Source of the DNA: Capnocytophaga leadbetteri
GTDB lineage: Bacteria > Bacteroidota > Bacteroidia > Flavobacteriales > Flavobacteriaceae
DNA: 64,000 bases
NCBI RefSeq assembly: GCF_003054025.1
Contig: NZ_QBKG01000001.1
Location: forward strand, 62,001-126,000
Direction: 5' to 3'
In this document: positions 1 to 7,132 of the stretch, one piece after another
Layout: each line of letters starts with the position of its first letter
Numbering within the stretch: the first letter of the stretch is position 1
Position numbers and translations under genes: made by a program
Notes under the pieces: generated by a model
Databases searched by the model: none
Told to the model about the DNA's origin: nothing
The model's input: the letters and a program-made list of their open reading frames with translations, nothing else

Positions 1-1213
1 GTAGACGTGTTTCTATAAGGCCTAAATTAGTGTTCTCTTTGTCTGCACGATAGCCAACTGAGGTATATGAGGTGCGTACCCGCCAAATCACGTATTTATT
101 GATATAATAGTTGAAAGTAAGCGAATAATCGTTTAGTCTGCCCCCTAAGATGCCTGCTTTGCTATTCGAAAGGTCGGTATAGTTATAACCGGCTACTAAC
201 TCCATAGCTCCTGCTTTAGGGGTTGCCATAACGGCATCGGCATCAGAATAAGCATATGGCTTGCCTTTTATGATAGTGCGCACCATAGCGTAAGCTCCAC
301 TAGCATCGAATGCTTCAAACCCATTTTTGCGATTTACATTTAGGTAATAATATTGTGCCTCCAAGCCCCAATGACCTTTTGCCAATAAGAGTTCGGGCGA
401 GAATTTGTAGAGAATCGTAGCATTATTAATAGAGGCCTCTTGTGCTGTTACCCTAGCTATACGTGTAGGAAAGTATGTTTTAAGTACATAAGAACTATGG
501 CTTACACCTGTTACTTTTCCTGCATTATCTTTTACTTCAGTATAACGAGGCGTCTCAAAAGCTCCTGAAATACCTACGTGAAAGATATTACCTTCTTCAC
601 GATGCAGACGGTATAGTAAACGGCTCATCATACCCATTCCTTGGCTGCCTGTTTTGTCAGCACTCTTCTTCATCGCTTCATTTTCAGCAAATAGGCTCAA
701 TGTGCCAAAGAATTTATCTTTTTGGTGCATCAGCATAAGCCCTACAAGCCTATTGTTGTAGAAAGCGCTATTGCTTAGAGGCTCTTCCATAGATATTTTA
801 GCAGAAGCCCCAAAAACACTCTGCATACCGAATTGATGCAGAAAATAACCTCCTCTAAGCAGGGTATGTTTGTTAAAATCGTACTCTATAAATACATCTT
901 TTACCGAAAGAGCTTGATTAGCATAGCCCATTTCTATTTTGCTTTTCCATTGTCCGTAGCGCATCAGTAGGCCAGCACGGAAGTCAGCTAGAGCTATACC
1001 ACTTACAAACTCGTTGTGATAGTGATTGGCTCCTAACACGCCACCATCAAAATGAATGCGCCCTACCGATTTAATTTCTACTTTCTCTTCTACTTTTTGT
1101 GCAGGCTCAATAGGTTGGGCAGGGGTTAGGGTAGCCATTGGCACAGTATTATCTTGTGCATAGCTGTAGCCTAAACTCATTAGGGCAGCGGCTGTAAATA
1201 CTAACTTCTTCAT
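1..1213 (-). CDS. Phosphate-selective porin O/P family outer-membrane protein (3' end outside window)
   Basis: The reading frame starts at the ATG complementary to 1211-1213 and stays open for 404 codons to the window edge, so the C-terminus is missing. Residues 1-20 form a Sec signal peptide ending SYAQ, followed by a Pro/Glu-rich linker and then alternating aromatic/polar stretches typical of beta strands (for example GRIHFDGG, FIEYDFNKH, YYYLNVNRK). This pattern and the length resemble Bacteroidota porins of the OprO/OprP (Porin_O_P) family, which form trimeric outer-membrane channels for anions such as phosphate. The family call comes from overall pattern, not from a unique motif. A terminator belonging to the next upstream gene lies just before its start, so it probably has its own promoter. 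Substrate is not predictable. Confidence 0.75.
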   Translation of the reverse strand, partial: MKKLVFTAAALMSLGYSYAQDNTVPMATLTPAQPIEPAQKVEEKVEIKSVGRIHFDGGVLGANHYHNEFVSGIALADFRAGLLMRYGQWKSKIEMGYANQALSVKDVFIEYDFNKHTLLRGGYFLHQFGMQSVFGASAKISMEEPLSNSAFYNNRLVGLMLMHQKDKFFGTLSLFAENEAMKKSADKTGSQGMGMMSRLLYRLHREEGNIFHVGISGAFETPRYTEVKDNAGKVTGVSHSSYVLKTYFPTRIARVTAQEASINNATILYKFSPELLLAKGHWGLEAQYYYLNVNRKNGFEAFDASGAYAMVRTIIKGKPYAYSDADAVMATPKAGAMELVAGYNYTDLSNSKAGILGGRLNDYSLTFNYYINKYVIWRVRTSYTSVGYRADKENTNLGLIETRL

Positions 1214-1244
1214 TTTTTAATATATTTTGGGTTAAACTTTAAAT

Positions 1245-1281
1245 AAAAAAGAGCTCCTTGTGCTAAGGAACTCTTTTTTAT
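1245..1281 (-). terminator. Rho-independent terminator of the roadblock-like gene
   Basis: On the minus strand a 9-bp stem (arms 1251-1259 and 1265-1273, one G-U pair) with a 5-base loop is flanked by A and T runs. It lies just after the stop of the 1308-1688 gene and before the porin start, so it should isolate the two. Confidence 0.8.
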
Positions 1282-1307
1282 TATGTATTCTTATGAATAG
1301 CTTTATA

Positions 1308-1688
1308 TTAGAATATAGCTACTAAATCTTTTTTGTATTTAGAAAGTAGGGCTCTTGTAAGACCTAAGTTCGCTTTGTTTGAATCTACAGCTAAGTAGAT
1401 AATGTAGCTACCATTTGATGAAATGTCAATGATGTGGATTTGGTCTGTAAGTGTAATTAGGATATCAACGATTCTCTCTTTTGAAGCTAATCCTAATACT
1501 TGTAGAGCGTTTTGTTTTGCCTTTACTACTTCTAGGTTGTAAGCAGAAGCAAGGTTAGGGTCAAAACTTGGGTCAACAGAGTCAGAACCGTATGATACAC
1601 CTGAACGTACCTCTGTTACTGAAACTGCTATAAAACCAGGAATGTTACTCTTCATATCCTGAATAAATTTGTCTAGAACATTTGTCAT
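1308..1688 (-). CDS. Roadblock/LC7-like small protein
   Basis: A 126-residue soluble protein with no signal peptide. Its alpha/beta pattern (N-terminal amphipathic helix, a VSVTEVRSGVSYGS hairpin, helix, then LITLTDQIHIIDI and SYIIYLAVD strands, terminal helix) resembles the roadblock/LC7 fold, which in bacteria usually acts as a dimeric partner of small GTPases or in motility and polarity systems. No GTPase lies beside it here. It sits 45 bases downstream of tRNA-Cys on the same strand with no clear terminator between them, so it may be transcribed from the tRNA promoter. Its own terminator follows at 1245-1281. The fold call is from pattern only; the role is unknown. Confidence 0.6.
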   Translation of the reverse strand: MTNVLDKFIQDMKSNIPGFIAVSVTEVRSGVSYGSDSVDPSFDPNLASAYNLEVVKAKQNALQVLGLASKERIVDILITLTDQIHIIDISSNGSYIIYLAVDSNKANLGLTRALLSKYKKDLVAIF

Positions 1689-1733
1689 TTTTCGAAAAGT
1701 TTTTAGAGATGGGATTATTTATTTAAAAAGGTG

Positions 1734-1804
1734 AGGCATCGAGCGGATTTGAACCGCTGTATAAGGTTTTGCAGACCTCCGCCTAGCCCCTCGGCCACGA
1801 TGCC
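1734..1804 (-). tRNA. tRNA-Cys (GCA)
   Basis: Read on the minus strand it folds into a standard cloverleaf. The 7-bp acceptor stem pairs 1798-1804 with 1735-1741, the anticodon loop CTGCAAA carries GCA, and the T-arm contains GGTTCAAATCC. Position 73 is U, as expected for tRNA-Cys. CCA is not encoded. A consensus promoter element lies 18 bases upstream. Confidence 0.95.
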
Positions 1805-1821
1805 TTTTTGTATTCTGGGTG

Positions 1822-1829
1822 CAAAGATA
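1822..1829 (-). promoter_or_regulatory. Promoter -7 element of tRNA-Cys
   Basis: The minus strand reads TATCTTTG, matching the Bacteroidota -7 consensus TAnnTTTG, 18 bases before the mature tRNA 5' end. Confidence 0.6.
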
Positions 1830-1844
1830 TATCTTATTTTTTAA

Positions 1845-2207
1845 TTAACCAAATCTTTCTTGTTTTATTTTTACTGATACACTCTCTACATCTCCGCCTA
1901 TAGGTGGATTTATCTTGGCAACCTTTAGGGTAACCTTCTGAACTTCAGGAAGTTCATCAAAGATACGTTTTACTATCCGCGCTGCTACATTTTCTAATAG
2001 TTTTACCGGTATTGCCATTTCTTCCTTTACAATTCTGTTTAGGTGTACATAGTCTACCGTGTCTTGTAGGGCATCAGAGAGCATTGATTTTTTTAGGTCA
2101 GCACTGATTTTTAGGTCGGTGCGGTAGTCACTCCCTATAGCGGTTTCTTCGCTTAAGCAACCGTGATAAGCGTATGAGCGTATGTTTTTAAGAATAATCT
2201 GTTCCAT
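1845..2207 (-). CDS. folB: Dihydroneopterin aldolase
   Basis: A 120-residue cytoplasmic enzyme of folate synthesis that cleaves 7,8-dihydroneopterin to 6-hydroxymethyl-7,8-dihydropterin and glycolaldehyde. Family features visible are the N-terminal ILKNIRSYAYHGCLSEE segment (Y/H and Glu near residues 14-20), the DTVDYVHL substrate loop, the LLENVAARI helix, and the C-terminal VTLKVAKINPPIGG containing the conserved Lys. Length is normal for FolB. Its ATG abuts the stop codon of the PorP-type gene upstream with no spacing, so the two are probably co-transcribed, although they have no obvious functional link. Confidence 0.93.
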   Translation of the reverse strand: MEQIILKNIRSYAYHGCLSEETAIGSDYRTDLKISADLKKSMLSDALQDTVDYVHLNRIVKEEMAIPVKLLENVAARIVKRIFDELPEVQKVTLKVAKINPPIGGDVESVSVKIKQERFG

Positions 2208-3161
2208 TTATCGTTGCGCACATTTACAGTTACTAACCCCTTGGAATAGGTCAAGACCCAATGTAATAACGTGTGTACCAGAGTTATAGCCTATTATCTC
2301 GTTGAGTGTTAGCTGATATGAGTAAGCAAAATAAAGCATTCCGCGTTTAAGTCCTGCCATTGGACCTATGTTTAACGGACGGAATATCTGGTCGTTTAGC
2401 GAACGATAGTTTACCCCTACCCAGTAATAATCTTCTAAGTCCATCCAACGGAATTTAAGGTTGAAGTCGGTAGTAGAACGTCCATCACTTTCGTAAAGTT
2501 GGTACAATACAGAAGGTTCAATCTCAAAATTGCTCTTCTTGTCTTGTTTGTAGCGATAACCGGCAAAAATCATATAGTTGCGAAGTGCTTTTGGTTCTTC
2601 TTTGTAGAAATGCTCGATATCTTTGTTGAGGATATTCATAGCACTAAGGTTTACGAACCAATTTTTGTAGCGGTAAAGTACCCCTACGTCGAAGTTGTGG
2701 TTTACGGTGAAACGGTCGTTAGTAACCGCCTGATCTCTAATAGATTGGTTGAATTTTTTTATATCAATTTCAAAAGTATTAAGAGCGTATGAGATACCGA
2801 ATGACACAAAATGGTTATCATATCTGTCGAGGGTAAGGTGGTGAGCGAAAGACACTTTGCCACCGCGTTGGTAGGTGTGCCCGTTGCGGTCGTTATAAAG
2901 CATTACACCAGCCCCGCTGCGTTCGCCTAAACGCATATCGCCAGCTAATGATTGATAATCAGGAGCACCTTTTACGCCTACCCATTGGGTAATACCAGAA
3001 AGGCGTACGCGTACGAAGTCTCCTATACCTGCGTATGTAGGTGCTATAAGGAACTCACTGTCAGCTAAATACTGGTTTTGCTGTGGTAAGTTCAACTCTT
3101 GTGCAAGGGTCTTCCCCTCAAAAGCACATACTGCTAAAAGTAACAATACTATTCTTTTCAT
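2208..3161 (-). CDS. PorP/SprF family type IX secretion outer-membrane protein
   Basis: A 317-residue outer-membrane beta-barrel with a 20-residue signal peptide ending LAQ. The sequence after it, LPQQNQYLADSEFLIAPTYAGI, is the typical start of the Bacteroidota PorP/SprF family, and the remainder shows repeating amphipathic strands such as VSFAHHLTLDRYDNHFVSFGISYAL. Family members work with type IX-secreted, C-terminally tagged adhesins or gliding proteins; SprF supports SprB secretion. Here no large secreted partner gene is adjacent, so this is an orphan copy whose client cannot be named. It is followed without a gap by folB. Confidence 0.88.
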   Translation of the reverse strand: MKRIVLLLLAVCAFEGKTLAQELNLPQQNQYLADSEFLIAPTYAGIGDFVRVRLSGITQWVGVKGAPDYQSLAGDMRLGERSGAGVMLYNDRNGHTYQRGGKVSFAHHLTLDRYDNHFVSFGISYALNTFEIDIKKFNQSIRDQAVTNDRFTVNHNFDVGVLYRYKNWFVNLSAMNILNKDIEHFYKEEPKALRNYMIFAGYRYKQDKKSNFEIEPSVLYQLYESDGRSTTDFNLKFRWMDLEDYYWVGVNYRSLNDQIFRPLNIGPMAGLKRGMLYFAYSYQLTLNEIIGYNSGTHVITLGLDLFQGVSNCKCAQR

Positions 3162-3533
3162 TGTCGATAAAAATTAACTTTTTAACTGTTTGCTTGCTAT
3201 TTTTCATTGTAGTTTTGCCACCTATTACACCTATATAGTAGATAGGCACAAGTTGCAAAATTTTCAGCAAATATACCTATTTTTTTTATCCTACCCTATT
3301 TTTTTACCTACAAAATACGCAGATTTAACACATTTATAGTTTTTTTAACACTTTTGGCTATGTTATTTAGCATTGCTATATATGTGTTGTTTTAAATGTT
3401 TTTATAATAATAATTGCAAAGAATAGGGTGTTTTATTTCTGATAATTCTTTTAAAACAATGATTTTATTGCAAAGTGTGTATTACCATTTAAAGACCTTA
3501 TACCCCTATCTTATCTCCCTTCTTTTTTAACTT
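3162..3533. other. AT-rich intergenic region with a possible promoter for the PorP-type gene
   Basis: About 370 bases, strongly AT-rich with poly-A and poly-T runs. On the minus strand TATATTTG at 3268-3275 matches the -7 consensus and could drive the PorP-folB pair from a long leader. No ORF, RNA or repeat of note was recognised. Confidence 0.4.
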
Positions 3534-4286
3534 TTATTTTCTGATTTCTGTTTTGTTTATAATGCTAAGGCTACCATCTATGTATATGCGTTCTTCTTTC
3601 TTATTGCCTGCATTGTCGTAGGTGTGAGTGAAAGTGTAATTTCTGATGTTTTTTTCTTTTATGTTATAATCTTTTTTGTCTATTAGGGCGCCTTTTTCGT
3701 CATATACATAATACGTTGTAGAGGAGTGCTTTTTGTCTTTGGTGATGTACACCTCTTCTTTTATGGCTTGTCCGCGTGGGTTGTATTCTATGTTAGAGGT
3801 AAGGAATAGCTCACCTTTTCCGTCTGTAGCCTTTGCTTCCGCCTTTAGTCCGTCGGCACTATAGTTGAAAACTACGGTAATCACCTCTTTGGTTTCGCCA
3901 TTGGTAAGGGTGTACTTTTCTACGAAATTATAAGCATTATAGGTTGCCAGCTCCTCGCTTAAGAGCGTTCCATCGCTTTTGTAAGTTTTGGCGAGTCGGG
4001 TGTGTTGGGTATCGTCATACACATACTTAGTTTTGATTATGCCGTCTTTTGCTTTTTGCAGATGTTCTATTTTCTCTGTCATCCGTCCTTTGGAGTCGAA
4101 AGTTAGAAAGGTAGTGTCGCGTTTCTCTTCGTCTATATGCTGACTGATAAGGGTAACTTGCTGCACATTATCTGTTAGCCCTAAGATTTGCCGGTCGCTC
4201 ATCTCTACGGGGCGTTGTGGGGTATGCTGACAGCTAAAAAATAGTGCTGCAATACAAAAGAATAGGAGTTTTTTTAGAGGTTTCAT
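3534..4286 (-). CDS. Lipoprotein with YD-like repeats
   Basis: The start is set at the ATG complementary to 4284-4286 because it gives a proper lipoprotein signal (MKPLKKLLFFCIAALFFSC, lipidated Cys at residue 19); upstream in-frame codons only add an unrelated leader. The 250-residue protein consists of short repeats of the form Tyr-x-Tyr-Asp-x-x-Gly-x (TKYVYDDTQ, YYVYDEKGALIDK, THTYDNAGNKKEE), as in RHS/YD and other Bacteroidota cell-surface repeat proteins. No catalytic domain is visible. A related protein with the same repeat style is encoded at 46000-46980. Probably membrane-anchored and structural or binding; function unknown. Confidence 0.75.
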   Translation of the reverse strand: MKPLKKLLFFCIAALFFSCQHTPQRPVEMSDRQILGLTDNVQQVTLISQHIDEEKRDTTFLTFDSKGRMTEKIEHLQKAKDGIIKTKYVYDDTQHTRLAKTYKSDGTLLSEELATYNAYNFVEKYTLTNGETKEVITVVFNYSADGLKAEAKATDGKGELFLTSNIEYNPRGQAIKEEVYITKDKKHSSTTYYVYDEKGALIDKKDYNIKEKNIRNYTFTHTYDNAGNKKEERIYIDGSLSIINKTEIRK

Positions 4287-4337
4287 TTTAGTTATAACTT
4301 GAAAGAGGTTTTTGATAACAACAACTAACAACTACTC

Positions 4338-4580
4338 TCATTTTCTGCAATATCTTCTTTCCATTGCCTCTTTTTGCACCTCAGAATGATCTATTACCAT
4401 TCCCATTCTAGATTGTTCTTTTGATAGGTAAATGCTTTTGAGGTCATTAGCTGTTAGTTCAGAAAAAGTAGTTTGTTCAGGTTCTATTACCTCTACGCCT
4501 ATATCATCTAAAAATTTCATTATTGATTGATATTTCTCGAAAGGTAAATGTTCTTTAAATGTAATTGTGTTTGTTGTCAT
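4338..4580 (-). CDS. Small antitoxin-like protein, no toxin partner seen
   Basis: An 80-residue soluble, charged protein. Its layout (short N-terminal strand TNTITF, an acidic middle, a C-terminal helix with IDHSEVQKEAMERR) resembles small Bacteroidota antitoxins ending in an 'SHEEVMxE' helix that normally precede a RelE/ParE-type toxin. Here the sequence downstream is only a 51-base spacer and then the YD-like lipoprotein, so no toxin gene follows. A promoter-like pair lies at 4606-4636. Either an orphan antitoxin or an unrelated small protein; evidence is resemblance only. Confidence 0.5.
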   Translation of the reverse strand: MTTNTITFKEHLPFEKYQSIMKFLDDIGVEVIEPEQTTFSELTANDLKSIYLSKEQSRMGMVIDHSEVQKEAMERRYCRK

Positions 4581-4605
4581 AGTCTGTATTTGCTTATTCT
4601 AAAGG

Positions 4606-4636
4606 CAAAGTTACAAAATAAATTACTAATAGGCAA
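4606..4636 (-). promoter_or_regulatory. Promoter of the 80-residue orphan gene
   Basis: Minus strand: TTG at 4634-4636, 20 bases, then TAACTTTG at 4606-4613, close to the Bacteroidota -33/-7 consensus; 26 bases upstream of the ATG. Confidence 0.55.
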
Positions 4637-4638
4637 TT

Positions 4639-5754
4639 TTATTCCTTTTTCAGCAATTTTAGATACTCTCCATAGCCCTCTTTTTCCATATTCTCTTTTG
4701 GAATAAAGCGCAAAGAGGCACTGTTGATGCAATAACGCAAGCCTCCCAACTCTTTAGGTCCGTCATTGAATACGTGTCCTAAATGAGCGTTGCCTAAGGT
4801 GCTGCGTACTTCGGTGCGTACCATTTGGTGTGAGGTGTCTGTCTTTTCGGTGATGAGTTTTTTGTTAATAGGCTTTGAAAAACTAGGCCAACCACAGCCC
4901 GATTCGAATTTGTCGGTAGAGATAAACAGCGGTTCGCCTGTGGTAATATCTACATAAATGCCCTCGCGATATTCGTTCCAATACTCATTGGCAAACGGAC
5001 GTTCGGTAGCACTCTCTTGGGTTACGGCGTATTGCTCTGGTGTCAGTAGTTTGCGCAACTCGCTCTCTGCAGGGCGTTTGTACTTAGTTGGTACCGGATT
5101 TGCTTTGCGTGCCAACTCGAACATAGCAGGCGAGATATGGCAATACCCATTAGGGTTCTTGTCTAAATAGGCTTGGTGGTACTCTTCAGCCTTATAGAAA
5201 TTGCGCAAAGGCAATACCTCTACCACGATAGGCTTGGTGTACTGAGTGGCAAGCTGATGGATAGCTTTCTCAATAAGCGGCTTTTCTGTGGCATCGGTGT
5301 AGTAAATGCCTGTGCGATATTGCGTACCGCGGTCGTTGCCTTGTTTGTTGAGCGAAGTTGGGTCGATGATTTTGAAATATAGGTCGATGAGTTTGTGCAG
5401 GTCGATAAGCTGAGGGTTGTAAGTAACTTTTACAGTTTCGGCGAAATTTGTATTTCCTTCACACACCTGTTCGTAGGTAGGGGCTTTGTCGCGGTTGCCG
5501 TTAGCATAGCCCACTTCGGTAGCGAGTACGCCACGTATTTGCTTAAAAAAGTGCTCGGTACCCCAGAAGCAGCCTCCTGCAAAATAGATATAAGTTTTAG
5601 ATTGAGGTTCTTCTTCGTCCATTGCCTCATTGTCCATTTGTTGATTTTCTGTCATTTGTTCTGTTTTTTGATAAGAAGTATGAGTGTTAGCTTTTTTTTG
5701 GGCACAGCCTAACGCAAAGAGCGCTGCTACAGCTGTTAGCACGAGTGTTTTCAT
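4639..5754 (-). CDS. msrAB: MsrA-MsrB fusion methionine sulfoxide reductase, lipoprotein
   Basis: Reduces both epimers of protein methionine sulfoxide in the cell envelope. Residues 1-17 ([17 protein letters not shown]) are a lipoprotein signal. The MsrA domain (about 53-205) has the catalytic GCFWG with Cys62; the MsrB domain (about 228-362) has SGCGWPSF (Cys287, the position of a resolving Cys), GHVFNDGP and RYCINSASL with catalytic Cys342. The CxxC zinc pairs of many MsrB proteins are absent ([10 protein letters not shown] appears where the first would be), so the MsrB part is the non-zinc type. The acidic linker at 34-51 separates the lipid anchor from the enzyme. Likely protects surface proteins against host oxidants. 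No redox partner such as a thioredoxin-like protein is adjacent. Confidence 0.93.
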   Translation of the reverse strand: MKTLVLTAVAALFALGCAQKKANTHTSYQKTEQMTENQQMDNEAMDEEEPQSKTYIYFAGGCFWGTEHFFKQIRGVLATEVGYANGNRDKAPTYEQVCEGNTNFAETVKVTYNPQLIDLHKLIDLYFKIIDPTSLNKQGNDRGTQYRTGIYYTDATEKPLIEKAIHQLATQYTKPIVVEVLPLRNFYKAEEYHQAYLDKNPNGYCHISPAMFELARKANPVPTKYKRPAESELRKLLTPEQYAVTQESATERPFANEYWNEYREGIYVDITTGEPLFISTDKFESGCGWPSFSKPINKKLITEKTDTSHQMVRTEVRSTLGNAHLGHVFNDGPKELGGLRYCINSASLRFIPKENMEKEGYGEYLKLLKKE

Positions 5755-5856
5755 CTTTTCTTTTTTATTTTAAGTTGTTAATAACTCTAAATAAAATGCA
5801 AAAACTATACCAAACTATAAAATAAATATTAAAACCAGCTCATCGGCTTTCGTTTG

Positions 5857-5895
5857 TCACATACTCGGCTGTGCCAGCTTGCCGACTTTCCTTCG
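5857..5895 (+). repeat. 39-bp dispersed repeat, copy 1 (CACATACTCGGCTG element)
   Basis: Matches the reverse complement of 55617-55655 at 36 of 39 positions. Within it CTCGGC and GCCGAC can pair as an imperfect hairpin around an 11-base loop. Both copies are intergenic and both are followed (in repeat orientation) by TTCG-rich sequence and CCTATAT words. Confidence 0.8.
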
Positions 5896-5996
5896 TTTAT
5901 TGTTCGCTCATCCTTCGCTTATCCTTCGCTCTTCGTGTATCGTTCCTATATCCTTCCTATATCGAATGTAAAGGGTGCCTAAGGAGAGAAAAAAGA

Positions 5997-6029
5997 TTTT
6001 GTAAATTAGTAAAATGTTTCGTATATTTG
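5997..6029 (+). promoter_or_regulatory. Promoter of fabG
   Basis: TTTTG at 5997-6001, 20 bases, then TATATTTG at 6022-6029, matching the Bacteroidota promoter; the start codon follows after 26 bases. Confidence 0.7.
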
Positions 6030-6055
6030 TCGCTCGAAAATAAACGTAACTAGAT

Positions 6056-6790
6056 ATGAGAAAATTTGCTATTATTACCGGAGGCTCGCGCGGCATAGGT
6101 CGTGCCATAACTGAGAAACTCGCTCAGGATACTGACTATCACTTGCTTATCACCTACCAAAGCAACGAAATTGCTGCCCGAGAAACCTTAGGACACGTTA
6201 AAAAATTAGGTCGTGAAGGTGAGATTATTCGCTTTGATGTGTCTGACCACCAGAGCACCGTGAAAGCTCTTACCCAATGGCAACACGACAACAAAGACGC
6301 TGTGGTAGAGGTGATTGTGAACAACGCGGGCATCAACCGCGATGGGCTTTTTATGTGGATGCCCCCCGAAGATTGGAGCAAGGTTATTTCTACCTCGCTT
6401 GATGGTTTTTACAATGTTACTAACTTCTTCATTCAGAAGATGTTGCGTCACCGCTACGGGCGCATTATCAACATTGCTTCGGTATCGGGCGTAAAAGGTA
6501 CCGCAGGGCAAACGAACTACTCGGCTGCCAAAGGCGCTATCATCGCCGCGACTAAGGCTCTGGCACAAGAGGTCGCTAAAAGACATATTACCGTTAATGC
6601 TATTGCCCCTGGGTTTATCCGCACTGATATGACATCCTCGCTTAAAGAAGAGGATTTGGTAAAGCTGATACCTGTAGGTCGGTTTGGTGAGGCTGAAGAG
6701 GTTGCTGACCTTGTGTCGTTCCTCGTTTCTAAAAAAGCTTCTTATATCACGGGGGAAGTTATTAATATTAATGGGGGGATTTATTCGTAG
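6056..6790 (+). CDS. fabG: 3-oxoacyl-ACP reductase, FabG-type SDR
   Basis: A 244-residue NADPH-dependent short-chain dehydrogenase of fatty-acid elongation. The cofactor motif TGGSRGIG spans residues 8-15, NNAG is at 89-92, the catalytic set is Ser142, Tyr155 and Lys159 (YSAAK), and the C-terminus has the usual PGFIRTDM and GEVININGG. It is a monocistronic gene with a good promoter, followed by a long repeat-rich spacer. No acyl-carrier protein or FabF gene lies nearby; in Flavobacteriia FabG-like enzymes also sit in aryl-polyene/flexirubin clusters, but no such cluster is visible here, so substrate specificity stays open. Confidence 0.85.
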   Translation: MRKFAIITGGSRGIGRAITEKLAQDTDYHLLITYQSNEIAARETLGHVKKLGREGEIIRFDVSDHQSTVKALTQWQHDNKDAVVEVIVNNAGINRDGLFMWMPPEDWSKVISTSLDGFYNVTNFFIQKMLRHRYGRIINIASVSGVKGTAGQTNYSAAKGAIIAATKALAQEVAKRHITVNAIAPGFIRTDMTSSLKEEDLVKLIPVGRFGEAEEVADLVSFLVSKKASYITGEVININGGIYS

Positions 6791-6846
6791 GAGTGCGAGC
6801 TGTACAGGTGATTGTGGGAGGAATGGGAGTGCGAGCCGCACGGGCA
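6791..6846 (+). repeat. Two copies of the 20-bp GTGCGAGCC element
   Basis: Copies at 6791-6810 and 6827-6846 share GAGTGCGAGC followed by nnnACRGG. They are separated by GTGGGAGGAAT, a unit of the 9-bp minisatellite that follows. Further copies lie at 44661-44680, 45520-45539 and, inside a gene, 47173-47192. Confidence 0.75.
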
Positions 6847-6853
6847 AAGATGT

Positions 6854-6952
6854 GGGACTGGTGGGAGGAATGAGAAGGCTGGGAAGGCTGGGACTGGTGG
6901 GACGAGTGGGACAGGTGAGACTGGTGGGACGAGTGAGACAGGTGGGAGTGGT
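6854..6952 (+). repeat. 9-bp G-rich minisatellite, 11 units
   Basis: Eleven consecutive 9-bp units of the form GRGAnnnnT (for example GGGACTGGT, GGGAAGGCT, GGGACGAGT, GGGACAGGT) without phase breaks. The array lies in the fabG-nrdB spacer, is purine-rich on the + strand and has regularly spaced GG/GGG runs. It is open in one frame as a 3-residue repeat, but there is no credible start or protein context. The remaining spacer (6953-7132) is AT-rich and holds the nrdB promoter. Confidence 0.9.
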
Positions 6953-7086
6953 GAAAGGGAATAGGTTTTTGGGAATGAGGTTATGACCTTTTTCTTATTT
7001 TTTTCTGTAAAAAAAATAATACCCTTTGTATGAGATGATTACATTATTTTTTGTAGTTTAATTTCTGTTTTGTGAAAAAATGTTGT

Positions 7087-7094
7087 TATCTTTG
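7087..7094 (+). promoter_or_regulatory. Promoter -7 element of nrdB
   Basis: TATCTTTG matches TAnnTTTG; the -33 region is a T-rich stretch (TTTCTG at 7062-7067). The ATG is 38 bases downstream. Confidence 0.6.
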
Positions 7095-7132
7095 CCGCTC
7101 GTACATTTACATATATACATTAAACAAAAACA

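Larger units (their letters stand above)
5755..6055. other. Intergenic region between msrAB and fabG
   Basis: About 300 bases between divergent genes. It holds the 39-bp repeat at 5857-5895, then a run of repeated CCTTCG-type words up to about 5965, and the fabG promoter at 5997-6029. Short reading frames here are not supported by any protein-like features. Confidence 0.7.

Noticed and set aside
4655..5754. Two separate msrA and msrB genes
   Set aside because: One uninterrupted frame covers both domains.
5871..6053. Short gene upstream of fabG
   Set aside because: Consists of the dispersed repeat and TTCG words; the fabG promoter lies within it.
6206..6847. Long open frame (213 codons) antisense to fabG
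   Set aside because: It is a mirror of fabG codon use, has no sensible start context, and its end lies in the low-complexity repeat.
6854..6952. CRISPR array
   Set aside because: Units are contiguous 9-mers without unique spacers, and no cas genes are present.
6684..6986. Protein with 3-residue repeats read through the minisatellite
   Set aside because: It begins inside fabG in another frame and then follows DNA repeats; no translation signals.
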